From NCBI GenBank assembly GCA_046724655.1, contig JBKOWY010000059.1, positions 1 to 6,420 on the forward strand: 6,420 bases of DNA, in the 5' to 3' direction. The position numbers and the translations under genes were made by a program. The DNA comes from JALZAA01 sp046724655 (GTDB lineage Bacteria; Actinomycetota; Acidimicrobiia; IMCC26256; JACDBD01). The notes under the pieces are model-generated. The model saw nothing but the letters and a program-made list of their open reading frames with translations. It searched no databases and was not told where the DNA came from. Positions 1 to 6,420 of this stretch are shown in pieces. How positions within the stretch are numbered: the stretch's first letter is position 1; the number at the start of each line of letters is the position of its first letter.

Positions 1-513
1 CTGCTGATCCTGCTCGCGCTGTTCGGTCGCCCGCACTTAGGCGGGTACCCGATCGGCGGGCCCGGGCTCATCCTGTTCCTGCCCGTGCTCGCGTTGCTGG
101 TGCTGCGTCAGAAGTACCCCCGCTGGTGGTTCGACTTCAACTTGCAACTATTGCGGCTCACGGCGCGGGTCGACTCCTATCTCTTCCTGCTGCGGGACGA
201 ATACCCATCGGTCGACGATCAGCAGGCCGTGCAACTCGAGGTCGTGTACCCAGACGCCATGAACGATTTGAACCGGTGGCTTCCGCTCGTGAAGTGGCTG
301 CTCGCGATCCCGCACTACATCGTGCTGATCTTCCTCGACATCGCAGCCGTGGTCGTCGCGATCGTCGCCTGGTTCGCGATCCTGTTCAGCGGGCGGTACC
401 CACGCGGGATGTTCGACTTCGTGGTGGGGGTGCTGCGCTGGAACCTGCGGGTCACCGCGTACGCGTTCCTGCTCGTGACCGATCGCTACCCGCCGTTCAG
501 CCTCGCGCCCTGA
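1..513 (+). CDS. DUF4389 domain membrane protein, 5'-truncated by window edge
   Basis: The reading frame is open from the first base to a TGA at 511-513, giving the last 170 residues; the true start lies upstream. A GTG at 85 is in frame but internal, because the protein-like hydrophobic sequence continues before it. The chain has a hydrophobic N-terminal part (about residues 1-35), then KYPRWWFDFN, a charged stretch, and a second block beginning LNRWLPLVKWLLAIPHYIVL. One or two membrane segments follow, and it ends with RYPRGMFDFVVGVLRW and DRYPPFSL. These last motifs are hallmarks of DUF4389 (recalled family knowledge). Residues 38-70 and 132-166 resemble each other, so the full protein probably has tandem DUF4389 units. 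The biochemical function of this family is unknown. The location is almost certainly the cytoplasmic membrane. A downstream gene follows on the same strand after 124 bp. Confidence 0.88.
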   Translation: MLILLALFGRPHLGGYPIGGPGLILFLPVLALLVLRQKYPRWWFDFNLQLLRLTARVDSYLFLLRDEYPSVDDQQAVQLEVVYPDAMNDLNRWLPLVKWLLAIPHYIVLIFLDIAAVVVAIVAWFAILFSGRYPRGMFDFVVGVLRWNLRVTAYAFLLVTDRYPPFSLAP

Positions 514-603
514 CTCCGAGACAAGGCGGTTGGCCAGGTCATCGATGGCCACGACCACCTCGTTCACGTAGGCGTTGAACTTCAGATCATCCAGCCATAC
601 GTG
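514..603 (-). pseudogene. Possible remnant of a minus-strand gene in the 514-637 spacer
   Basis: Read on the minus strand from 600 to 514, this stretch gives a natural-looking peptide that includes WLDDLKFNAYVNEVVVAIDD and then LANRLVSE. By hand count, 24 of 29 codons end in G or C, while only 6 of 29 have G or C at the second position. That is the pattern of real high-GC coding DNA. A TAG at 604-606 closes the frame upstream. The only internal start is a GTG at 565-567, with no clear ribosome binding site. Downstream the frame runs antisense into the DUF4389 gene, where it looks like a shadow. I infer a decayed or truncated gene fragment. A chance reading is possible, and I do not recognise the family. 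Confidence 0.25.
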
Positions 604-626
604 CTAAGCCGCGACGGATCACTAAC

Positions 627-631
627 GGGAG
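627..631 (+). promoter_or_regulatory. Ribosome binding site for the 638 gene
   Basis: The bases GGGAG lie 6 bp before a TTG at 638. This supports the TTG start over the in-frame GTG at 644, which would be 12 bp away. The match to the anti-Shine-Dalgarno sequence is partial. Confidence 0.5.
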
Positions 632-637
632 TCGCAG

Positions 638-1003
638 TTGAGCGTGTCATCAGAACGTTCTGGTAGTGAACCGGTCGTCAATGCCGCGGCTGTCGTGAGC
701 TTCGTGCTGGGTTCGGCCTCGTTGATCGCCCCGGCTGCGGTTGGCCGGGTGTTCGGGGTCGGCTCCAGCCGCCGTGTGCTGCGCACCATCGGGCTCGTCG
801 ACCTTGCCCTCGCTCCCGGCCTCTACTTCGGACGTCCACAGTGGCCCTGGCTGATGGCTCGCGCCGCTTCCAACCCACTGATCGCCGCGGTCACACTGGT
901 GAACGCCAGATCGGTTCGCGCCCGTGTCATCGCCGCCGGGTTGATCGGCGCCACGGTCATGGATCTGCGTGCCGCGGCGCGGATGCGTTCTTCAGGTCTC
1001 TGA
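638..1003 (+). CDS. Small hypothetical membrane protein (121 aa)
   Basis: This is a 121-residue protein of unknown function. After a short polar N-terminus it has up to four hydrophobic segments, at about residues 12-35, 47-65, 71-90 and 95-110. The loops carry arginines (SSRRVLR, ARSVRAR), and the tail is basic (RAAARMRSSGL). The whole chain is likely embedded in the cytoplasmic membrane. The segment around VLRTIGLVDLALAPGLYFG resembles the GLRDLALG-type segment of small actinobacterial membrane proteins such as the DUF4267 group. That link is only an impression from memory. The TTG start is chosen because GGGAG lies 6 bp upstream; GTG at 644 is the alternative. The gene is on the same strand as the DUF4389 gene, and the 124-bp spacer leaves co-transcription open. 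Its last 12 bp overlap the 3' end of a tentative minus-strand gene. Confidence 0.7.
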   Translation: MSVSSERSGSEPVVNAAAVVSFVLGSASLIAPAAVGRVFGVGSSRRVLRTIGLVDLALAPGLYFGRPQWPWLMARAASNPLIAAVTLVNARSVRARVIAAGLIGATVMDLRAAARMRSSGL

Positions 1004-1315
1004 CGCGTAGTCGGCCTGCCCAAACGGGACGTACGCCCTCGCCAGCGCATCTTGGGAACGGGCAACCTGGCGCTGCCACCGATCGACGCGGGAGAAAGGA
1101 GGAGACTTCCGCGCTCTCGCGCCGTGTTCTCCCCGTTTGCGGAACAGACCGTCGAGTTGGGTGCGGGCCGTGGTCCCGGCCTCGGCGGCGCGGAGCGGCG
1201 AGCAGCTCTGCGAGCCCGATCCTTTCGAGACCCCGTGTGATGGCGCGGCACCGATACGGCGCACACCGATCGCGAGCAGTCCGGCGGCCAGGACCGAACA
1301 GCCCATGCGGCGCAT
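992..1315 (-). CDS. Tentative small hypothetical protein with signal-like N-terminus (107 aa)
   Basis: The start ATG at 1313-1315 is preceded by GGGAGGG with GGAGG 7 nt upstream, the best ribosome binding site in the window. The protein begins MRRMGCSVLAAGLLAIGV: basic residues, then a roughly 14-residue hydrophobic stretch, which is signal-peptide or membrane-anchor like. Two arginines right after the stretch (VRRIGAA) are unusual for a cleavable signal. The rest is polar and basic, rich in Arg, Ala, Gly and Ser, and ends in YVPFGQADYASET. Third-position GC is high in the first 65 codons and weaker later. I recognise no family. It is convergent with the 638 gene, overlapping it by 12 bp, and divergent from the 1471 gene. 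It could be a chance ORF; the ribosome binding site and the otherwise gene-free space are the main reasons to keep it. Confidence 0.42.
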   Translation of the reverse strand: MRRMGCSVLAAGLLAIGVRRIGAAPSHGVSKGSGSQSCSPLRAAEAGTTARTQLDGLFRKRGEHGARARKSPPFSRVDRWQRQVARSQDALARAYVPFGQADYASET

Positions 1316-1470
1316 GGCTTTCCCTCCCGTGCCATTCCCAGATGCGCCATTTGTTTCATCTGTCGCATGCGATGCTTGCGCGGCGTCCCGTCCTCCGCGA
1401 GCGTGGGCGCCAAGGTCGAATTAGTTCTCGCGTGCCCTGAAATCGATGATGCGAGTGGGGGGGTTCGGCA
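1316..1470. other. Divergent intergenic region before the oxygenase gene
   Basis: This 155-bp stretch separates the tentative minus-strand gene from the plus-strand oxygenase gene, so promoters for both should lie here if both are real. I see no convincing pair of -35 and -10 hexamers in either direction. A perfect 10-bp palindrome, TCGCATGCGA, lies at 1363-1372 and could be an operator half or chance. A run of seven G at 1457-1463 sits 7 nt before the GTG at 1471 and is the only, rather poor, ribosome binding site candidate for that gene. A TGA at 1447-1449 blocks any longer N-terminus of the oxygenase. Confidence 0.4.
1322..1328 (-). promoter_or_regulatory. Strong ribosome binding site for the 992-1315 gene
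   Basis: On the minus strand the sequence reads GGGAGGG, followed by AAAGCC and ATG. GGAGG pairs fully with the 16S rRNA tail and sits 7 nt from the start, which is ideal spacing. It also favours the first ATG over the second one, three codons later. Confidence 0.5.
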
Positions 1471-3798
1471 GTGGCTCTCAGCACGGACGGTCCGCTCGGC
1501 ACCAACCAGGTCGAAGAGATCTGCAAACTGCGCGACGACGCCTATCGAAACCGGTGGATCACGTTCGCTTACTGGAAGATCTCGCAACGACTCGGGGAAC
1601 TCATCAGTGACAACGCGAGCTGGTGCACGTTCTCCACGTGGTCGTCTCGCACGATCGGCGAGAATCTCCGTTTGGACAAGGCGACCCGGAGAATCGAAGA
1701 GCTCATCTACGACGAGGAGACGTCGATCTCGTGGCGGGACCATCCATGGCTTCTGAGGCTGCAGTATCGGATGAGCACGCGGGACAACGGGGCTGCGCAA
1801 CAGGCTCTCGCCCTCGGCAATCGTCTCATCTTCCACGAGATCGGCTATGCGGTGATCCAGCTTCTCGAGTGGATCGAGCAGAACCCGGGGTTCGACCTGC
1901 GGGCGTGGCAGGCCTATCGACAGAGCGCGGTCGAGCCGTACGAGCCCAACGACCTGTTTCCCCCGGCCGACGTCGACAAACTGTGGCGCGGGCTGGATTG
2001 CTATTACGAGGCGACCGACGCGGGAAGTGATACCGAAGAGAAGGCTCAGCTCGTCTTGCGGGGCAACGTCCTGCTGGGGGCGTACGAGCAGAGACGGGCC
2101 GACACGATGCTCAAGATCGCATTGGATCCGTTTCCTGGCAGCCTGATCCGTGCGATCCAACCCGATCCCCACGCACCGATTCAACTGTCGCTCGGGAACG
2201 CCGTGCGACCGTGGCCGGTGCGGCAGCTCGCGACGCCGTTCGCGGAAGCCATGACCCGATGGGTCATGGCGCTCGACGCCCCCCTCTTCAGCTGGACGAT
2301 CCGTCCGCTGCGGCTCGGCCTCGGGATCCCCGAGCCGGTCACCGGCGGGAGCCCTGATCCGGTCGCCGTGGAAACGCTGCGTGAACCCACCGCGAGCGTC
2401 TTCGGTGAGTACGACCGATCGGGCGGCACCTCTGAGGGATGTGCGGCCAGGAACTGGAAGCGGTTCGACGACCGAATGAACTTCATCGCCAATCTCTTTC
2501 GGGTCGGGCAAAAAGACAAGAACCTGTATCGGGGTCTTCCCGATGCGGATCTGCGGACCCTGAACCTCGACCTCAGCGACGCCAAGCTCGACAGGTTGCG
2601 GCAGCTCGGCGACAACGAGGTGGACCAGTGGGTCAGCGCATACGCAGCGAAGAGTGGTCTTGCTCCCCGCCTTTTCTTGGAAAAACTCGTGAACGAGGGC
2701 ATGGCGGAACTCATCGCGGCAAATCCGTCACCGCCTCCACTGCCCGATTGGGCCGACCGAGCGAAACTCTGGGCGGGGCAGGACTTCTTTCGAAAGTTCG
2801 GGCTCGAGATCGGCTCGGCTCTCTTCTCCGCCTCGTTGCCGGCCAGCTACACCGCAGCGCGCGGTGCTCGTGTGCTGATCACCACCGCCGAGCTCGTCTC
2901 GAATCCACGCCGGCGACTCGGCGAGACAGGCCAGATGCTGCTCGACGCGATGGCGTCCGACGACTCCTCCAAACCGCCCCTCGACAAAGACACCTTGGCA
3001 TACGGCGCTGCCCTCGGCGTCCGTCTCTTCCACGGCGCGGTCCGGCGCACGATCCTCACGGATCCCGCCGTCGTGTGGCAGAAGGGCGACCTCGGCGTGC
3101 CGATCAACCAAGAGGATCTCGTCGGCACCCTGGTGGTGTTCACCGTCGTCGTCATCGAATCACTGGACCAGATGGGCGTCACCGTCACCGTGCAAGACCG
3201 TGACGCCTACCTCCATCTCTGGCTCGTGATCGGCCATCTCCTCGGCATTGACTACGACCGCCTGTATCGTCAGCCGCCTCCGAGCACGCAGCAACCACTC
3301 ACATACGCCGAGATGCAACTCCTCGCGCGGGTGATCTTCGACCGCAACGCCGAGGCCAGCCCGAGCGGGCAGAAGCTCATGGCGGCATTGCTCGAGGTGT
3401 CCGACGGTTCGATGCCGTTCTTCTTGAAGGGCCTTCCCGCCGCACTGACGCGACGACTGATCGGGGATCAAGCCGCGGCGATGCTGGGCGTACCGACCGG
3501 GGGCGTAATGCGACTGGTGACGACGATGCTTCGACCTGTCAACGCGACGATCTCGCCGTACGTGCGAACCAACTTCCTCGGTGCCTTGGCCAGCACCCTT
3601 ACCCGGCGGCTGTATCGATGGTGGATCGACGCCGGCCGCGAGATTAGGCAGCGGCCGACCCCCTGGCGTTTTCCCTCCCAATGGGTCGATCCGGCGCCCG
3701 TTCGCGCTGGTCGCCGGGTGACCCAGGTCGTGAACAGATCGCCCGTCGTTCCCCGCCAAGCGAAGGACGTGATCTCACGGCTCGTGAGGGCGCGCTGA
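1471..3798 (+). CDS. Oxygenase MpaB/Lcp (DUF2236) family protein with N-terminal helical domain
   Basis: The protein has 775 residues and two parts. Residues about 30-355 form a helical region with WCTFSTWSSRTIGE (51-64), GNRLIFHEIGYA (116-127), a YYEATD...LLGAYEQRR stretch (178-209) and NWKRFDDRMNFIANLFR (328-344). I recall similar motifs in uncharacterised bacterial proteins but know no function. Residues about 430-600 match the MpaB/latex-clearing-protein domain: GQDFFRKFG (436-444), R467 and T471 with RxxxT spacing, VRLFHGAVR (517-525) and GVPINQEDLVGTLVVF (542-557). In the rubber oxygenase Lcp the His of the equivalent motif is the proximal heme ligand, so His521 is the likely counterpart. 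Family members cleave C=C bonds of polyisoprene (Lcp) or a farnesyl side chain (MpaB); the substrate here is unknown. There is no Sec or Tat signal, unlike secreted Lcp, so it is probably cytoplasmic or membrane-associated. The basic C-terminal tail (about 690-775) is unassigned. GTG 1471 is the only sensible start: a stop lies at 1447-1449 and the next Met is residue 101. Confidence 0.85.
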   Translation: MALSTDGPLGTNQVEEICKLRDDAYRNRWITFAYWKISQRLGELISDNASWCTFSTWSSRTIGENLRLDKATRRIEELIYDEETSISWRDHPWLLRLQYRMSTRDNGAAQQALALGNRLIFHEIGYAVIQLLEWIEQNPGFDLRAWQAYRQSAVEPYEPNDLFPPADVDKLWRGLDCYYEATDAGSDTEEKAQLVLRGNVLLGAYEQRRADTMLKIALDPFPGSLIRAIQPDPHAPIQLSLGNAVRPWPVRQLATPFAEAMTRWVMALDAPLFSWTIRPLRLGLGIPEPVTGGSPDPVAVETLREPTASVFGEYDRSGGTSEGCAARNWKRFDDRMNFIANLFRVGQKDKNLYRGLPDADLRTLNLDLSDAKLDRLRQLGDNEVDQWVSAYAAKSGLAPRLFLEKLVNEGMAELIAANPSPPPLPDWADRAKLWAGQDFFRKFGLEIGSALFSASLPASYTAARGARVLITTAELVSNPRRRLGETGQMLLDAMASDDSSKPPLDKDTLAYGAALGVRLFHGAVRRTILTDPAVVWQKGDLGVPINQEDLVGTLVVFTVVVIESLDQMGVTVTVQDRDAYLHLWLVIGHLLGIDYDRLYRQPPPSTQQPLTYAEMQLLARVIFDRNAEASPSGQKLMAALLEVSDGSMPFFLKGLPAALTRRLIGDQAAAMLGVPTGGVMRLVTTMLRPVNATISPYVRTNFLGALASTLTRRLYRWWIDAGREIRQRPTPWRFPSQWVDPAPVRAGRRVTQVVNRSPVVPRQAKDVISRLVRAR

Positions 3799-6420
3799 AA
3801 GTTCTTCGCAGCGCCGAATGAGGAATCCGGCGCCATGAGAGGCGGCGCTGCTCTGAACGGCTTCGAGCAGGCCTGACGCTCGGTCGTCTTCGTCACGACT
3901 GATGAGCAGCTTCGCCCACTCCAGCCGGGTCTCGGCGACCAGCAGCGGGGCCTGGGCCCGCTCGTGGATCGCGACGGCGGCCGCAAAGTGGTCCTCGGCG
4001 AGATCGGCTCGCCCGGTCGTCGAAGCAAGCATTCCCAGGTAGTGGAGACCAACGGGCTTGGCAACCGTCGTGCTCGCGAAGGCGCGGCCGAATGGCAGTA
4101 GCACCTCGTAGATCGAGCGCGCCCGTCCCGGGTCACCGACCCGGGACGTCAAGTACGCGAGGTTGCCGAGCGTGGTCGCGGTCAGCATGTCCCGACGAGG
4201 CGGCAGCCGAAGGCGTCCCATGATCGCCTCGTAACACTCGGAGGCAGCATCCTCTTCGCCGGCGTCGTAGAGGTAGCGCACCAGCGAGTAACCGAAATCG
4301 ATGCCGTCAACGCCGGCCAGCTCTCGGAAACCGTCGAGCATCTCCGCCAAGCGGTCTTGCCAGCGCCGGATCTCGAGCATCTGCTCGGTGAAGAAGATGA
4401 ACGCCTCCGCATCCTGATTCGCCTGGCGACCCAACTCCAACGTCTCGTTCGCGTTCTGCTCGGCCTCGTCGAGCGCGCCTTCCAGGATTCGTCGTGCCGT
4501 GCCCATGAAGCTGGCCTGCCAAGCGAGGCTCGGCTGGTGCAGCTCGCCGACCATCTCCCCCGCGAGGTCCACCATGTCGTTGGCAGCGGCGACGTCTCCC
4601 GACTCGAGCGCCGTCCCGCCGCGCTGAAACGCCGCTTGGAACCTGATCGCAGGATCCCGCAACTCCTCGGCGAGGTCGAGTAGCTCGTCACAGTCCCCGA
4701 TCCGCTCGTTGAGCGTGTCGGGAGCCGAGATCGTCATATTGCGCAGCAGCAGGACGCGAGCCAGCGTTCGAGGATCGTCTGTCCTTCGGGCCATCGCGAG
4801 TGCTTGGTTGCTGAGCCCGAATCGCCGTTCGCCATCAGGTGCCCACACGAGCTCGGACGCGAGGGTGGCCAACAGCTCCGCGAGCACCGGGCTGTCGTCG
4901 GCAGGCTGCACGGCAATCGCATGCTCGAGCGCCTCGACGACCTGTCGGTCCACCCGTCCGATGCGAGCGAAGAAGCCTCGACTGAGCGCGAGCATCGCCG
5001 CCGCCGCCCGGCGGTGATCACCGAGCTCGCACGCCAGCTCGTACGCGCGGAGGAGCGTGTCACGACCGCCAACTCGCCCGGCCCGGACCTCCGCTCGCCC
5101 GAGCCGCAACAACAGATCGCACTCGTCGGTGTCCTCGAGCCGGATGCGATCGCGCCGAGCCCACTCGACGGCGGCCAGCCCGAGCCGGCAGAGATTCACC
5201 GCGTCTTCGAAGGCGAGACCGGCCAGGGCGGCGTCGGCGGCTTCGATCGAATAGCGCACCGCCTTGTCCGACACTCTGGTCGGGGCGGCGATGAGGAAGT
5301 GATGCGCGAGCTCCGTTATCCGGCCGTCCGGTCGCGCGCCCACGAGCTTCTCCAACGCCTCGCCGACTCGGCGATGAAGCCGGACCCGGCGGCTCTCCGC
5401 CACTCCGCCGTACACGACGTCACGCACGAGGGCGTGCGAGAACACGAAGCGGTCGACCGAGCCCGGAGGCTCCACCAGCAGACGAGCGTCAAGAGCCTCC
5501 TCCACCGCGACGAGTAGGCGCTCCTCATCGAGATCAGCTGCTGCCGCCACGAGGTCCAAGGTGAACTCCCGGCCTACGACGGACGCGATCGACAGCGATC
5601 GCTTCGTCTCGTCCGAGAGCCTCGCCAAACGCCGCCCGATGACCTCGCGTACCCCCTCGGGCACGCCGAGCTCGCCGACCGCGAGCTGCCACGCCCACTG
5701 CCCATCCTCTTGGTAGATCGCGCCGGTCTCCGTGAGGTGGCGCACCATCTCACCGATGAAGAACGGGTTGCCATCGGTCTCGGCGTGCAACGCCCGGGCC
5801 AGAGCCGGCAGCCGCCCTTCAAGGGGCTTGTCGGAAGCGCCTTCGACGAACGAGACGACGGCCTCGGCGTCCAACCCGCCCAGGGTCAGGGGCTCGACGC
5901 CCTCGAGGCGCCGCAACTCAGCGAGCCTGTCAGCGAGATCGGTACGGCCGCTCAACTCGGTGTCGCGGTAGGTGCCCACGAGCAACATCGACGCCGGCTC
6001 CCGCTGGGAAACCACATGACGCAGCAATAACAGCGTGGGTTTGGCCGCCCAGTGCAGATCGTCGAACACGAACAGAACCGGCGCCTGATACGAAGCGGCG
6101 GCGAGCAACCCCGCCACCGCCTCGAACAGGCGGTAACGCTCGACCTCGGGCTCGGCCGCGACGGGCGGCGGGACGTCCGGCAGGCGTTGCGCCAGCTCAG
6201 GAACGAGTCGGGTCAGTTCGCCCCCGTGGGCCTCGACGTGGGCAACCAGTTCGTCGAACGGGCACGCCGCCACGTAGGACCGAAGCGCTTCGGCGAACGG
6301 CTGGTACGGAACGCCGAGCTCCTCCTCGCACCGCCCGTACAGCACCCTCCCCCCGTCGTCATGCACGCGGCGCGCCAGCTCGAAGGCCAAGCGGGTCTTG
6401 CCGACTCCGGCTTCACCCGC
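3775..6420 (-). CDS. Large AAA/NACHT-like ATPase with TPR region, N-terminus beyond window
   Basis: The frame is open from the right edge to a TGA at 3775-3777, giving the C-terminal 881 residues. The first visible residues are AGEAGVGKTRLAFELARR, a complete Walker A motif (GEAGVGKT, residues 2-9), so the TTG at 6390 is not the start. Next come CEEELGVPYQPFAEALR, Walker B PVLFVFDDLHWA (114-125), TYRDTEL (150-156), TDGNPFFIGEMVRHL (215-229) and FVFSHALVRDVVYG (325-338). This order is typical of the AAA_16-type ATPase core in adenylate-cyclase-linked and LuxR-type (LAL/MalT-like) STAND regulators. From about residue 370 to the end, Ala- and Leu-rich helix pairs look like TPR repeats, a likely signal or partner-binding scaffold. 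The protein ends in CEELSARPHEP without a LuxR helix-turn-helix. Any cyclase, winged-helix or other effector domain must therefore be N-terminal. It is probably a cytoplasmic ATP-dependent signalling switch; the signal is unknown. Confidence 0.9.
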   Translation of the reverse strand, partial: AGEAGVGKTRLAFELARRVHDDGGRVLYGRCEEELGVPYQPFAEALRSYVAACPFDELVAHVEAHGGELTRLVPELAQRLPDVPPPVAAEPEVERYRLFEAVAGLLAAASYQAPVLFVFDDLHWAAKPTLLLLRHVVSQREPASMLLVGTYRDTELSGRTDLADRLAELRRLEGVEPLTLGGLDAEAVVSFVEGASDKPLEGRLPALARALHAETDGNPFFIGEMVRHLTETGAIYQEDGQWAWQLAVGELGVPEGVREVIGRRLARLSDETKRSLSIASVVGREFTLDLVAAAADLDEERLLVAVEEALDARLLVEPPGSVDRFVFSHALVRDVVYGGVAESRRVRLHRRVGEALEKLVGARPDGRITELAHHFLIAAPTRVSDKAVRYSIEAADAALAGLAFEDAVNLCRLGLAAVEWARRDRIRLEDTDECDLLLRLGRAEVRAGRVGGRDTLLRAYELACELGDHRRAAAAMLALSRGFFARIGRVDRQVVEALEHAIAVQPADDSPVLAELLATLASELVWAPDGERRFGLSNQALAMARRTDDPRTLARVLLLRNMTISAPDTLNERIGDCDELLDLAEELRDPAIRFQAAFQRGGTALESGDVAAANDMVDLAGEMVGELHQPSLAWQASFMGTARRILEGALDEAEQNANETLELGRQANQDAEAFIFFTEQMLEIRRWQDRLAEMLDGFRELAGVDGIDFGYSLVRYLYDAGEEDAASECYEAIMGRLRLPPRRDMLTATTLGNLAYLTSRVGDPGRARSIYEVLLPFGRAFASTTVAKPVGLHYLGMLASTTGRADLAEDHFAAAVAIHERAQAPLLVAETRLEWAKLLISRDEDDRASGLLEAVQSSAASHGAGFLIRRCEELSARPHEP

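Noticed and set aside
531..551. Inverted repeat TGGCCA-9 bp-TGGCCA as a possible terminator after the DUF4389 gene
   Set aside because: The stem is only 6 bp, each arm is itself palindromic, and no T run follows.
575..603. TTGAAC as a -35 box for the 638 gene
   Set aside because: The hexamer at the right distance (TACGTG at 598-603) is a poor -10 match, so I do not call a promoter.
1095..1104. Perfect Shine-Dalgarno-like AAAGGAGGAG on the plus strand
   Set aside because: No ATG, GTG or TTG follows within usable distance; the first GTG is about 20 bp away. It is probably the accidental complement of minus-strand codons.
1137..1424. A 95-residue plus-strand open frame in the 1004-1470 spacer
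   Set aside because: It has no ribosome binding site and a Pro/Ala/Arg-rich composition without pattern; the minus-strand ORF in the same place has the better start signal.
823..2511. A 562-residue open frame on the minus strand, antisense to the oxygenase gene
   Set aside because: It is rich in Arg and Pro, has no domain-like motif, and lies mostly opposite a gene with clear family motifs. Long antisense frames are common in GC-rich DNA.
4804..5517. A 237-residue open frame on the plus strand, antisense to the ATPase gene
   Set aside because: The opposite strand carries continuous AAA and TPR-like sequence; this frame is its GC-rich shadow, with no recognisable motif.

Overview
The window is GC-rich with strong G/C preference at third codon positions. 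It encodes a DUF4389 membrane protein, an MpaB/Lcp-type putative oxygenase and a giant AAA/TPR signalling ATPase. Together these suggest a high-GC actinobacterium, possibly of the Acidimicrobiia or Thermoleophilia type; the lineage is inferred from gene families only. No rRNA, tRNA, CRISPR array, insertion sequence or phage gene was seen.

Layout, left to right. Bases 1-513 hold the 3' end of a plus-strand DUF4389 membrane-protein gene that enters from the left. Bases 514-637 are intergenic and contain a short minus-strand stretch with coding-like codon bias, possibly a gene remnant. Bases 638-1003 encode a small plus-strand membrane protein of unknown function. Bases 992-1315 are a tentative minus-strand small gene with a very good ribosome binding site; it meets the previous gene tail to tail. 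Bases 1316-1470 are a divergent intergenic region. Bases 1471-3798 encode a 775-residue two-part protein: an N-terminal helical domain of unknown function joined to an MpaB/latex-clearing-protein (DUF2236) domain that probably binds heme. Bases 3775-6420 carry the minus-strand C-terminal 881 residues of a large ATPase, whose 5' end lies beyond the right edge.

The two large genes converge and overlap by 24 bp at their 3' ends, so they are not one operon and no room remains for a terminator between them. No metabolic pathway can be built from the window. The most informative gene is the predicted oxygenase fusion, and the ATPase looks like a signal-responsive regulator whose effector domain is not visible. 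I found no evidence of a defence system or other clearly new multi-gene system.
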